Source: Stratiolaelaps scimitus
Taxonomy: Eukaryota > Arthropoda > Arachnida > Mesostigmata > Laelapidae
NCBI GenBank assembly: GCA_019614645.1
Contig: JABWDB010000004.1
Span: 19,592,001 to 19,656,000, forward strand
Direction: 5' to 3'
DNA: 64,000 nt
Both the position numbers and the translations under genes were made by a program. Of the stretch, positions 12,173 to 25,600 are shown piece by piece. The notes under the pieces are model-generated. The model saw only the letters and a program-made list of their open reading frames with translations, was not told the origin of the DNA and ran no database searches. Position 1 is the first letter of the stretch. The number at the start of each line of letters is the position of its first letter.

Positions 12173-15100
12173 TTCCTACCATGTGAAGAGGAACACGAAT
12201 ATGATATTATCCCAATGCTGAAGTTACTGGCTGACTGACTGACCTGCTTGTCCGATGCGGATGGGTCTGTTTGGTGGTCCGGGACGAGGCGGCGGTGGCC
12301 GTTGCGGTGGCTGCTGCCACGAGTCTGGCTGTGTGCGGATTAAAGATGGTCGAACTGAAGCAGGTCTCCTGCATCACCTGTCGCAGTTTTTTCACCCACT
12401 GCTGCTTCGCTTCAAGGTTTGCCGCCTTGAGCACAATCCGGTTTTCATTGGGACCTTGTGACCCGCTCCAAACAGCCAGTTTGGTCTCATCGCCACCTTC
12501 GATATGTTCCGAGATGCCGATTTCGGATGTCATCAGCCGGCTCTTGTACTGGTACTTGACTTTACCTTGGCCATCCTTGATCTCTTTGGCGAACAATAGG
12601 TAGAGTTCAAACAGGAACATGTGGCGTTCCCGGCCCTTACGAATTAGTGCCCGCTGATCGAAGACAACAAAAGCGTCTTGCAGGATCACATCGCCTAGTT
12701 GATCGAGGCTCAGCTGCTCAATGAAACAAACAAGACAGCATTCAATGTATATTCGAACTGACGACAAACCTGCATGACCGCCGTCCGAATGAACTTTGAT
12801 CACAAATATAATAATTCTTTAACAGGTACTATTACTACAGGCTGCGGTTGTTACGTTGTAGACTTCCCCGGTATATCGAAGTGATACTAAGCAATTTCCG
12901 AGCCTTGGGCTGGGGGAGAGAACGGCTTAGTGGGTTTGTGAGGTCCACACTAGTAACTATGGCTGAGAGCCGCATGTGTATCAAGCATTCCCGAAATCTC
13001 CCATAAAAAGGACTTGCCCGGTAACCGGCCAGAGACTAATCCAACAAGACTAGTACATCCTTGTTACTGCGTCAGTATAACCAACGATTGAACTTCTAGC
13101 GTTGTCCATAATCGGGTAATGGTCATTGGTTCCAGCGCGCAGTTAGATTCTTATATTTAGTAAGATAAGCCTGAATCAAAACAGACAATAGCCCATTTGA
13201 ATAGAACGTTTCAAAATGGAGCACTCACATCACACCCTTCGAGGAGCGACAGATGCATGGCATCGTTAGCCTTCTTCGGTACGCCAAGCATGACTTCCAG
13301 TCCGTCCTTGATCTCGCCCTGTTCATGACCCTCGCAGCATGACAGAAGATCCTTCAGCAATAGCTGATATTTTGTGATGCGCTGCACGGGCTTAATGAGG
13401 TACGCTTGCAGAGGATGGGCGATCGCGTACCTACAGGGTAGACAAAATGATTTTGTAGTTAAGGGTCTGTGCATAATGTGCAGGCGACCTGATTAACGAT
13501 GTGTGCTGGTGTCGAGAGCCATTCGCCACTGACTAAACTTAATGCAAACGAGAAGCAAAAACAACATAATGTAAGGACACCCACCTGTGTGTTGGTGATC
13601 GTTATAAAAATATATATATCTTACTTGCCGTTAACATACTGTTAACGCTGCTGCATATATTATATTCCTCGAAATATCACAATAAATCTGTAGGCATAGT
13701 GCTAATGGCCGCTAGTTTGATGGTGAAATTTCAGTCGAACACAACCAACACAGAGGTCGGTCCGTTTCCATTCCGAAGCTAATCCTCAAACGTACCTTTG
13801 TTGGACATCTTCAAAGAAACCTCCAGCACACTGAATGAGAATCTGATTGGAGTCCGGCTTATTTTTACAGTATTTGACGTACATGTCAAACTTGACGGCC
13901 CACGTCACGAAACAGTGCCCCACGTCTTCGGGGATGGTCTCATACTTTTCGAGCTCCTTTAAGAACGTTGACTGATGAAACTCCCAAATCTCTTCGATGT
14001 TGCCGAACAGGATTGCCTCTTTTCCCCGCAGTGCGTCCGGCTTTGGAACGTTCGGGTCCCGTACGTCCTGAGAAGTTGACGAACGTAGAGAAATAGAAAA
14101 TACGCCACTTATCCCGTTGGCTCATTTCACAAAAAGCAACCAGATAATGAATAGCTAATTAACTGTACAGGTCGACATTGAAACCATTCCGATGGATACT
14201 CCATGCATGCCGGACACCCGTTGACAGATCAGCCTACCTTGAGATAGGTGTTAATGCACGTGTCGATATCAGCGACGTACGCCCGCTCCGTTTGCAGCAG
14301 TTCGGCCATGATGAACTCTTTTCGTCGTGCACTCTTACGCTTCTCCTCGGTGAGCTCCTTGGCGACGACGGGTCCAGAACTCACGGCGTGGCCATGGCCG
14401 TCCCCGTGGACGCCTACGCCGGCCTCTTGTGCCAGTCGCGCCTCGAGATTCGGGTCCGAGTTGCGAGACTCGAGCGATAGAACATTACTCCCACTTCCGC
14501 CACTGCCCTCGCTGCCCGTATCGCCGTGTGCTGCCTTTCCCAATTTGCTCTCCAGGTTCTCTCTGTAATTAGCAGATTTGCAAGACGACAACAGATGTAC
14601 ATTCGACTTTCGTACACGTATCAAATCTAGACGTGTATCTATTATATAGGTTCTATTCGTGAGGTGCAGTATCGTATTGGCGGCTGTCGACCGACAGCAC
14701 AGTGTCCATGCATTGCATATTGACTAAAATTACTTAGAAAAATCAACTCGAGATGATTCCATTGAAGGTGGGTGAGATCATTTGGAACACACCGTGGTTT
14801 TGGCCAAACGGTTCAACTTGCTAAAACTCTACATAGGTGATCGTTAAATGAATCAATGAATTTTGAAGGACTTCCGCTAAAATGGCGAAGCATGATGAAC
14901 CTGCCATAAATTAGAAATGTATTGGTTACATGACGTAAATTTGAGACAAGACTCCATCTCAGTGAAATAAGCAGCCACATATTGGTGTCTAATAATTCAA
15001 TCATCTCAGGATGTGTTGCAATGAAACCCCATTAACATTGTCTCTATAATATATATATATATATAGCCCAAATGATAATCAAAGCAACGATATCTGTTGT

Positions 15101-18100
15101 ACGACCAATACAGGTAGCAGCTACCGTAATTACGCAAAAGCTAAATTCGGCGCTCAACCACTGCCGTTGCGGTTCTGCTAATGTTAGGGCATTTTGTCTA
15201 GGGACGAAAATAAGTACATAATGATCGCAGCACTGAATCCACAGCAGAGCTCGGCGCCGGGCCTACACGGCTACTTTACTACGCAAGCTGGCAACATGAG
15301 GACATAGGTTAGGTGAATGCCAGTTAGTTACTCTCGGAAGTGCCGAGATGTGTCCGCGTTGCCGCTGTCGAGCGAAAAGATGCTGATCACCAACAATTAG
15401 TATGCCGAGACTGGGTCGAAAGGCGTAAGCCGCCGCGTTGCAATCACGCTGCACCTATTGGCCTGCCGAGATGACATTCGACAACGGAAGAAATTACTTG
15501 GCCCCTGTGCCCCCTAGCTAATCTGTCTAGATTCCGTTCTAGACTTCCTCTCTCTCTCCCTCTAAGCCGGAAATACATTTCCCTTACCTCGTAATGTACA
15601 GGACCTGGAGAGGCTGAACGTCAGCCAGTACGCCCATTAAGTGCGGGCCAGACTCTCACCAGACTTCATGATATATATATATATATCATGAATGATATGT
15701 GAACTCAACTGCATTAAATATATTTCGCTGTTTCGACAGGATAGTGGCAGTTCGATGGGCGACGTCGGCCAGCCCAGAGGGTCAATTATGATTCAGTTGA
15801 GTCAATTATGATTCCCATTTTTAACACGATGTATATAACCTTATGGAGAATTTCGCATACATCTAGACGAGTTCATAATTCTGTGCGCTTGTATCGCGCG
15901 CCACGATCACAGGCGCATCCACTGTGTGAATTCGCGCATAGTTTATTTTGACCATAAACAGGTGCCTATTCTGCTTGGTCAGCTGCACCTTATCCAAGTC
16001 TAGAACACATGGTTTCTTATAAATATCGTTTGAGCTCAGAGACTTCGTCGTGGAAATAATGCCTTTTTTCTGTGCAAGTTTTCCATTACTTGCTCTAGTG
16101 GTGCAAGTCTGCCTCCAGCCACTCAACAAGGCGAAGTCCACTAAAAGCAACGTTCAGCAAACCATCTAATTAGGCTTTAACGTGAAAACTTACTTGTATT
16201 TGGCCATTCTTGTTGAGAAGTCCTTGTAGCGATGGTCGACTGCATTTACCCAGTCCTTGATGGAGCTTGCATGAGGATGCCCTCGCTCGACGAGACTGTC
16301 AGCTAGCTGTAGAAGTATACGAACCTTCTCTCGTGTTTCTCGGGCATTGCCCGTGAATTCGTTATGCTCTGAAAATAACCAGTACACAAGTAAATTATCA
16401 ACAACTAAATGCAAACAGCAAACGAAGCAATCAGGCAACTGCAATTGCCCTCATCGAAATCATCAGAGTGAGAGAAATACGGCTGCCAAAGAAATCTAGC
16501 TCTTCTCTGCTGTATGACTCTAAATAGATCTCCTAGCGAACTCTCATCTTCTTCATGGGAGTCTGTAACGGCTCTCGGTTAGCTCGTCCAGCCGCTCGAC
16601 GTGTCGCCACTTGCGGGTTATACCCGTATCTGAGAAAACTAAAATGAGATATGCTCCTGTTCCACGCAGTGGACCTTGAATTCAAGGCAACAGATCGAAT
16701 GGCTTATTTGTCGTTGGCGTTGGTTCATGGTTTGTTCGATGCTCATTACTGTTATCACTATTATTATTATTTATTTCGCCCTTATTGTTACTAAACTCGG
16801 CTCACCTTCTAAAAGCTTTTCGGCGTCAGTGGCGCCCTTTCTAGAGTTTAGGTACTGTTCACCAGTCTCCTCGATCCAGCCAATAGCTTGGACAGCGCTT
16901 CGTTCAAATTGGCAGAACTGCTGGCACTGCTCGATACGCCGCTTGCGTGACGCCCAATACTCGAGCACTTTGTTTTCCTGCTTAAGCAGCTGATCCATGA
17001 GCGCCTTGACTTTGGCCTCCGGCGTTCGCGAGTTGCTAATCTGACCATAGTACTGCTGGCAGCGTGCCGCGTATTTAAGGAACGTTTCGGCATTTCGGCG
17101 TGCCATCGTGCACGCCTTAAGGAAGGCCTCTTTCTTCTCCTGGTGTTTGGCTAGCAGCTGGTTAAGGAACGTCACCTTGTCCTGGGCGGTATCCCGTGCT
17201 CCCAAGCAGAAGTCCTCCTCCCGCTTGTACTCCCTCTCCAGGCTATCCAACACTGAATAAACGTGCTCGGCCGTCTTGAAGAAGCGGTGCGACGCGTTGA
17301 CCATGCGGTGGCGATCCTCGGCATGACCCATCATTGAGTGCCACCGAGCGTCGACCTTCTCAGCGATGGCCCGGATCTTATCAGCCTGCGGGTCTGGTGA
17401 AGGTGTTGCTGCCCCCGCAGCAGCAGCTGGCGCCTCACCGCCCCCAGGCGAAAGGACGCTTTGAGAGCTGCGCTTCAACAGCTGCTCGGCCCGCTGTCCA
17501 ATGTGGATGGCGCTGGCGTGGGTGTTCTCGATTGCCTGTGTGAACTGCTCATGTTGGCTGGCTAGCTGCTCCGCCTCCTTTAGGCACGTCGGCACCTGGA
17601 ACGTGGCCATCAGCATCGACTCGCCCTGGTGTATCCAGGTGAGCACCTGATGTGCCTCGCGCTCCAGCGTGGCGACCTGTACAGCCATCTCGAGGCGAGC
17701 CTTCCGGCTTTCTGCCACCCCCTCAAGTCCGGCTCGCCGCTCGTGTAGGAAACCCAACAGATTCTGGAGACGCTGTCGAGCATCCGACTGCTGATCAGCC
17801 GCAACTACGACGCCCGATGACTCCAATAGGGCCGACAGCTCCTGGCCACGCTGAATCACCTGCGACCCGGACGACCGAGAGATAGGAAAGCAATAAACTC
17901 GAGTCAATCGAACAACGCATACACGGAACTCGTATTCGTATTTAGAAATGTAAGTGTTATAGTATTCCAAGGTACAGATTGATTCCTGGCAGGCACATTT
18001 GATGCCATCCACAAGTAGCATTCATTTATCTGGGTAACGGCTGAACGGTGCACCGCCTGATACAGAACGAGGCGTCTACACCAGCACTGCTCGCTGTCTC

Positions 18101-18165
18101 CTTCGCTCAATATTCGCTAGACATATTATATCTTGCTAATGTGAAATACACACATCGTACAGAGA

Positions 18166-18196
<31 letters not shown>

Positions 18197-21100
18197 TAAT
18201 TTTATGATACGTATATCTATATACGTATGTATCATAAAATAAATGAAATCATGACAATGATGACTACCAATTTCGGTGTGTGCTGCCGACCATCCTTATG
18301 TTACCTGGTAGGTGGTTTGCGTAATATGCTGCACGCTATCGGCGTGCAGCTGCGAGAGCTGCTCGGCCCGCTCTAAGACGCTACTTGTCTCGGCGTGCTT
18401 GAGATCCTCAGACCACACTTCCATTTGAGATGTCAGGTGAGACGCGTCTCGTTCGAATAACCTGCAACAATTCACACAAATTTCGAATAAGATCAAAATT
18501 CTAGACATAAAGAAGGTCAGACTTCTTTAGCCAAATCGTTCACTGCGCAGCGAAACTACCCAATTAATATATATTAATATATATTCCAATTAATGGATAT
18601 TCTTCGACTTCATCATATTCAAGTTCAGCAATTTTATCAATAAAATGATAGTATTTTTTTCTTTAATTACAATACATTGGCTCGGTTGAAGCCCCGCCAA
18701 CGCCGCATATATATATATATATATATATACACAGAATTAGCGCAGTCATAATACAGGTAAACATACAGTAAGCGCACAAATTATGTCAATAAAAGTGTTA
18801 ATTTTTTATATTTTAAAATTGTAAAAGTGCGCCGCTACGGAGTGCACATGCCTATGCATTGATTCGCCCTGCCACCAACGAAAACGCATGAGATGATTGA
18901 TCCCTAGTGTTCGATAGTGCCTGCCATTCATTACCTTAACTGCAGACAGACGTCGAGTTTCAGTTTGCGGGCGGCCCAGAGTTCCTCCATTTCAGCGCGA
19001 GTCCTTTGAAGCCGCTCGAGGGTTTCTAAGACAGGCGGTAGCGATGATTTGTCGTTCTCGACTGTCATACCCAATCCGCGTAATTCTTCCACCAAAGCTT
19101 CGCCCTCCTCTGCATCGCAATGGGTTAACCGGTCAGTACGATTAGCGCCCACGGAGTAACGCATATACAAAAGCAACGGAGCCAAGAACCGCAACGAACA
19201 TTAGCTTCTGTGGGCACCGTGGATTGAGACTAATAAGTGCAGAACTTTAGCACACTATTTATGGGGACGCCAGTTGCGTCGATGCCTTAATTGGGTATGC
19301 CATCCTCTACAAGAGAGCAGTTCTCCCTCTGAAATGTTGTTGTAGTGGATGGGCCACAGCTATGAAACAGTTGTTACACCGTTGAACTCAATAACGTTAC
19401 TCTAATGAAAGAGTACTGAACCACTGAACGGTACTAGTCTCGTTAATTATACATGGGATCCAATCGTCTAAACCACACCGAGGAACACAATGGTCCCACC
19501 ATACAGTTTTGAACTCAATGAATGGATGAGTCGGTGAAGGCAAGTAAAAGAAAATGAAGTCGGAACAGATTGAGTACAAGCAGCACCAATGCGTTAGTCC
19601 GCTATTCCCCTCTACGACGAATTAAAGAGGATAATGTAGAAATTGTGAAGAGAAAAGCTTCCGGCATTTCTAAAAAATTCTTCTCACCGGGTATCCAGAT
19701 AGAATCAGCGACACTTGTCTAAACGATTGACTCGATATTTCTCTATGTTATGTAGAACTATTCTGTGCATGGCTTCTCGTACGTGCAGAAATGCAGCCGA
19801 CAACGTTACTCTATTCGACGTCAACAAGGACAAATAATGTCGACAGGCCCATTACGGGCCATGTGAAGATAGAAGAAGCCGAGAAGAGATCGTTATTCAA
19901 GTAAGATGCCCACTTCCGAATGAAATTATCATGCCATAGAAAAATCGTACCGGGAGAACGATGCCTTTATTGACGCTGGAGAAATTTGACAAACAAACAT
20001 AAATCGAGTTTTCGTGTATTATTATGTCCATAAAAATGAAGATATGCTATAGCATGTAAGTAGACACGAAGATACGCGAGTAAGTAAGCACGTGGATTTG
20101 TTCGAGTTGGGGAGGGGGACACACTATTTAACTGTTGCACTCCAACGTGTTGTCTCTATGATATAAACAATCTTGTACCATAAAAGCCGTCTCGATCGGT
20201 CAATCCATGATACCTACTCGTGATATAGTTTCCACCTATAGCGTCACACGAATATATCTAAGGGAAATATCCAAAAAAATATGTTATTCTAAAACATATT
20301 CGGTGACCGCCTCTCCCACCCTAACAAATCCAACCGTTTCGCACGTGTAACCGAACAGTCGTCAGTCACAGTGTTCCCTTCCAGCGTGAGAGTCAATGCT
20401 AACAAGTCAATATTAAGTCAATGTTCTCTCCCTCGTTTTTCGCTACGAACCGATAGTTGAGTGGACCGCTTCAAGTGTCGTGTCCCGATGCTGGGTGAAC
20501 TGCGCGAGTAAAGCCTCTGCAGCTTCCACCGTATCAGCGACACGATCACTTTCGAGATCTGGCCGTAGTTCTTCGAACCAGACCTGTAGTTCCTTGTCAT
20601 GCGTGTAGAATACGACGGCCAACTGCAGCAGTTGGCGTCGCTGCTCCACACGTCGGGCGAACGATTCGATTTGCTGTTGGAGTTCGCGAGCCTCGGCGAA
20701 GATCTCAGCCGCGTTGCACTCGCCCGTCTGCGCCAGCTCTTCAGCTGCGGACAGCAGCTTTTCAGCATTCGTGTACGTGTTCTGTGTAGACACGATAAAT
20801 ATGCGCAATACAAGGAAGAAATAGATATAAGTGTGCTTTCGCCATTAGGAGGCTATCATTAAATAAAATTGCGTTGGATTGATAAGGCCTACTAGAAATA
20901 GATATCAGCTAGATATTCGCGTGCTCATGTGAAAAGGAAACCCCTTGATGTAACGCTACGAGCACGGAACCTACGCAGCTTTAATAAAGATACTCTAATG
21001 ATAAAAACCGTTGTACATCGCCTATATATACAGTATTACGATACTAGACAGGAGATGATTTCCGAGGACACAGTACAAATAGCATTCAAAGCATGGGGCG

Positions 21101-22583
21101 GATTTTACGACGCAACGTATAATATAAATGCCTATAATGTATGTACACATTTAATGCCTATACGAGTTAGCATACCTGCGCCACATCCTCAAAGTGTTCA
21201 TGGGCCTTCTGAAGAGCTCGGGCTTTCGCGAGGTTCTTTCCGGTGCCCGGGTTCTTCCTGAGAAACACCTCACCGTGTTTTTCAAGCCAGTCCAGGACCT
21301 GCCGGACGTCCTCTTGAAATAAGCGCAGCGCGAGCCGCTGGTGGAGCTTGAGCTTCTTCTGGTGCCATGCGCTCTCCAGCGTGCGGTGCTGCGCGAGAAT
21401 TTCGTGAATTACGCTGAGCACGTGCTTGGCACCTTCCGTATAATCCGCCTTGCCTTTACCCTGACCACTGCTGCCATCCTTACCATTCTCTGAAAATGCA
21501 TACAAACAAAAGAGAGTATAGATGTATAAAACTTAATGCCACATAAAGACCGATGCAGGTATCGGAGTTTTCCTAAGAAACATTCGCTCATTTGAGAAAC
21601 TCGTCTTTCTTAACACGGATCGATGTCGCACATTTTGTACACCTGCGTAATATGTACGTCGCGTGCATAGTATTAGGTGAACCCATATTTCGGAGTTATT
21701 TATGCGCAATATCGCCGTAAGATTCACAGAACTGTCACGGGAAAATGTCGACCTCTCTCCACAATGATAATATATGTCCTTAAGTATAGCTTACCCGAAC
21801 GATCTGGTGGATGGCAGACTTGTACGAGGTGATTGAGCTGATAGAGGAGCTTCTTCGAGGCCGAATGCACCTCTGTGTAGCTCTGACACATCGAATCAAA
21901 CACCTCCTGGTGTTCATGTATCTGTTGTTCCAACTCGGCCACCTCCCGAGGAATCTGTTGAACCTCATTCGCAGCTTGCCATATAGGCACGTTGGTCAAG
22001 TACCTGGAAAGATCGAAAAACCCAAGCAAATATTGAGAAAATTCACATCACGAATAAATTAGTAATAACACAAATCAGTATAGCAAAACGAAGTGGTCTT
22101 TACATTTCGGTTATAACCGACCTGTTATAACGAATATTGAATTTTTGTTCAATCCGCTACAGAGTTGTTTATTATTATTATTTTTTACTACTGTTATTGT
22201 TATTACTACTATTGTTAGTATTCGCAAAGATGTTGAAGAAGACTTACGCCTGAGCTTTCTGATGGAAAACAACTGAAAGCGCCAACACCGCTGTGCGTTC
22301 CTCGAGCCACGACGCGAACTCCTTCCAGGCTCGGTCAAGCATCGACGCTATCTGCTGGACCGCACCAGCTGCGTAATGGCCGCTCTCAATTAGGCGATTG
22401 CCCAATGTGACCACACGTTGAATGTTGACGTAGACATCCTGCGGTTAGGGGAGGCAGACATCGAAAGACGAAAAATCGATACAATAAGTCAGAGCAGCAA
22501 TTACTAGTCGATGACACAATTAAAAATGATGAATGTTCACGATTGCATGGAAGTATATTTTTTGACTTTCATAACTTGTCCCC

Positions 22584-22617
<34 letters not shown>

Positions 22618-25600
22618 TATATAAGCACATGCCATGAATATACCCAACTCATGATGATCTTGGTTGTCTTTTGAACCAACTACTTAGTATCTGGCTGATA
22701 TTGGATATTATGCAATACACGATTGGAATCAGATCGCTGTTGTTACAGAGCCAAAACAGGTGAAGGCGAAAGACAAAACACGACGCCACCACGTTGACAC
22801 GTAGTGGGCTACATTTCAACTGCGTGTTGTGTTTTTCAGCATACAGTCGAACATGACTGGCAGTATCGTACGTCTGTAAAGAGCAACGGTGTAACGCTGT
22901 AAGAAAGTGCCATCTTCGGCCGTGACCAGGAGGCCATTCGTGGTGTCCTAATATTTCCGAAATCCGCGGAGTCATCGTTGTTCCTTCAGGACTGCGGCTG
23001 TTACCAACCCTGCGCACATCCGGTGTGGCCCAGCCAGCTTCCGGATGCTGATAACAGAGTCGGAAAATCTAGCCAGGCCAAGGGACATGAATCTCGAATA
23101 GCCATGTGCAGCCAGGGCATCCCTTATAGGTTAATAGGAAACTATAATACATATGTTGTTCCGAAGCCAGCTTAGTACTCGATGGGTTTAATGACACGAA
23201 CTGCTAAAATGGCCACCGTCCGGGTCAGCCAAGAACGTCCCTTAGAAGGAAAACACCGCCGATAGGGTTCAGTACATACAAACGAAAAACTTAAATTTCA
23301 TAATATGTAAATTTTCCGCACCGTCGATATCAGTGAGATGCCCTTTGTATACTCTCATTATCATCTTGAAATCACCATATAATGGTGATTTTAGTTGGTT
23401 AGTCCGCTAAGGTTATGTGCTGATATTTTTCATTGTCCACAAGCAGCTTGTGACTGACTATACACTAATTAGCTACGAACCATAGAAGACACCGTGAAGT
23501 GTTGATGCTCTTCCTGTAACGCTTTTGCGTCCTGTATCGAGTGACCAATGTCCATGTAACCAACGAGAAACAGGTCCCGGTTATGTCCGATCCAATCCAG
23601 CATTTTTTGTGCGTCGCTTTGGTAAACTGAGAGCTGGAGACATTGTTCTAGTTGGACCTGAAAGTAAATGTGAGGCAATTAATACTCACTAGGCTATCTA
23701 TATATTGATTCAAAGGCAGTACCGCATCACATTTTGAATTCAGTTAATGGTGCTTCTTTTCTCATAAGAACATTGCCGTATTCATTACGATCTTTTTCAT
23801 AATTACGATACATAGGCAGATAATTCTGGTGAGATACGACACGTAGCACCGCATGTCTGAGCAGGGTGATTCCTAGAGGGGCGGACTGTGAATAGCGCGT
23901 CATCAATGTAAGCTTCAAAAATCTACAGGGGAATTGTTTGCCGTCGTGCAGTACCCAGTAACCACTGCACAATATATGAACCACTGCACAACATATTACA
24001 GAAAGAGCCTCGGGTGATATCCTCTGGGAATGAGGAATAGTCATATGGTACAAGGAAGAGCCGGCCTGGTTCTGATACTCTACGTTCGCACGCGTTCTGA
24101 TACGTGCATATACCAGCGGCCTTCAAGGCAGCGTTTCCTGTGGACTAGGTCTCTGTGACCTAGTGTACACCAAAGAAATCACCATTAGTTAAAACGTACC
24201 TTTCTCACGTGCCACATCTGGAGTACATGCTGTCTTGAAACGCGTACGGTGTCAAGCATCCGTGATATCTGGGGACCCATCTGTGCAAGATCGGGATTCG
24301 CATCTCCTAACGAACAGATCACTTGTTGGCCTTCGTGGCCTACTTCGTCAACTGGCACTTGGAGAATCTTCTTCTTCGCAGAGATGTGCTCTTCCATCAG
24401 CTGTTTAGCGCGCTCGGCGTCGTCTATAAGTGTATGGCATAACGAGACCAGCAGAGATGTCAAGATATCGAGTGGCATTAGTCTTATCCGTTTTTAATCC
24501 CAATGTTGGCTAGAATGACCAACACACCGGTTTCCCTCTACTTAATTTAGCTTTATTATTCTACATAATAATAATATGATAGAATGCATTTAATTTCTAT
24601 ATTTAGTTTGGTGTTTTTTAAAATTGTTCCACAATGAGTATATTTGTTTCGAAATTAAAACGAACTTTTCGGATTTTTTTCCAAGCACTCTTAACTAAGC
24701 TATCTCGATCACCCTCTGAGTTGGTTCGAATTTTATATCTAACACTGCAAGGTTATTCAAAATGAGATCCGCATGGTCATGCCAGACTCTCGCTGGCGTT
24801 GAGTACCCTCGCTGGTTCCTATCGCCAAAAACCCGCGACTGAACAGGTGGCTTCGGATATCACGTCAGCAATGAATATTTCAATATGATTCCTAGGGTAT
24901 GCGATATTCAACAGGGTAATAAACATCGGCTCGCTCTTTGAGGTGATCGTGTTACCTGTGAAGTTTTTCTTGACTAGTTCCTGCTTCCAGCCGTCTAAGC
25001 GGGTTAGGATATCCTGCATTTTCCAGAGGAATCCTTCAAGTGCCATACGCAATTCGCACCATTGCGTATGATCGTAGGAGAGCGTACCCCCAAGGTCGGA
25101 AGTCAGTTGTGAATGGTCGATAATTCGCGGTAGGAACTCTGCTGAGATCATCGTCGTCTGGAAAAAAAACAAACATAGGGCGAAGGGTTTATGATTCTAC
25201 CCGTGACCTTTTCTCTTGTCTTTGCCTAACCTTTAAATCTATTTCGTCTTTGACTTTTCTAATAAGAGAGATTTATTCTGTTCTACAACTTAGTACGGAG
25301 GCGGACGTTGGGCCTATGTTGAGTGGTCTTCTCTTCGTTTGTAAGTGATAATTAATGAACAGCAAGAAATTGAGCTCTGTGCATTCATTCTGATACTCTA
25401 ATTAAATTTCTGTTGAACTATGAGTGCCGTCAACATTTCACTGATTGCAGTTCTAAACCCTTCTCAGTGATTACTGTCTCGTTCGTCCAGAATACGATAC
25501 AATATTGCCCAGACGTCAGCCCTCAGACAGAACATCGTACACAGGGGCAGTGTACAACATTTTGTTGATCCAGTGGAATCATCATTCTCATCAATATAAT

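Larger units (their letters stand above)
14563..16193 (-). other. trio: trio intron 14 (1631 bp), no exon supported
   Basis: Separates spectrin and DH exons. It contains TA runs at 15046-15065 and 15666-15691 (the latter forms a TCATG(AT)nCATGA palindrome), a 20-bp direct repeat at 15781-15816 and a 96-codon open frame (15863-16150) that does not give phase-compatible splice borders. Confidence 0.6.
22439..23480 (-). other. trio: trio intron 6 (1042 bp)
   Basis: Holds a long AT run (22584-22623), an inverted repeat (23369-23391) and a 122-codon open frame at 22649-23017 with no family similarity and no matching splice borders. It begins with GTTCGTAGC. Confidence 0.65.

Noticed and set aside
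14773..14788. TGAGATCATT, identical to the first ten bases of the bantam microRNA
   Set aside because: The following bases diverge and no complementary arm lies within 60 bases on either side, so no precursor hairpin is possible.
15989..16094. Possible cassette exon between spectrin and DH exons (minus), reading [20 protein letters not shown]
   Set aside because: The acceptor fits the phase, but the only nearby donor (before GTGCAG) leaves the wrong phase for exon 15, and the pyrimidine tract is poor.
16848..17543. Open frames overlapping exon 13 in other frames and strands
   Set aside because: They are shadows of the strong GC-rich trio coding frame and show no independent similarity.
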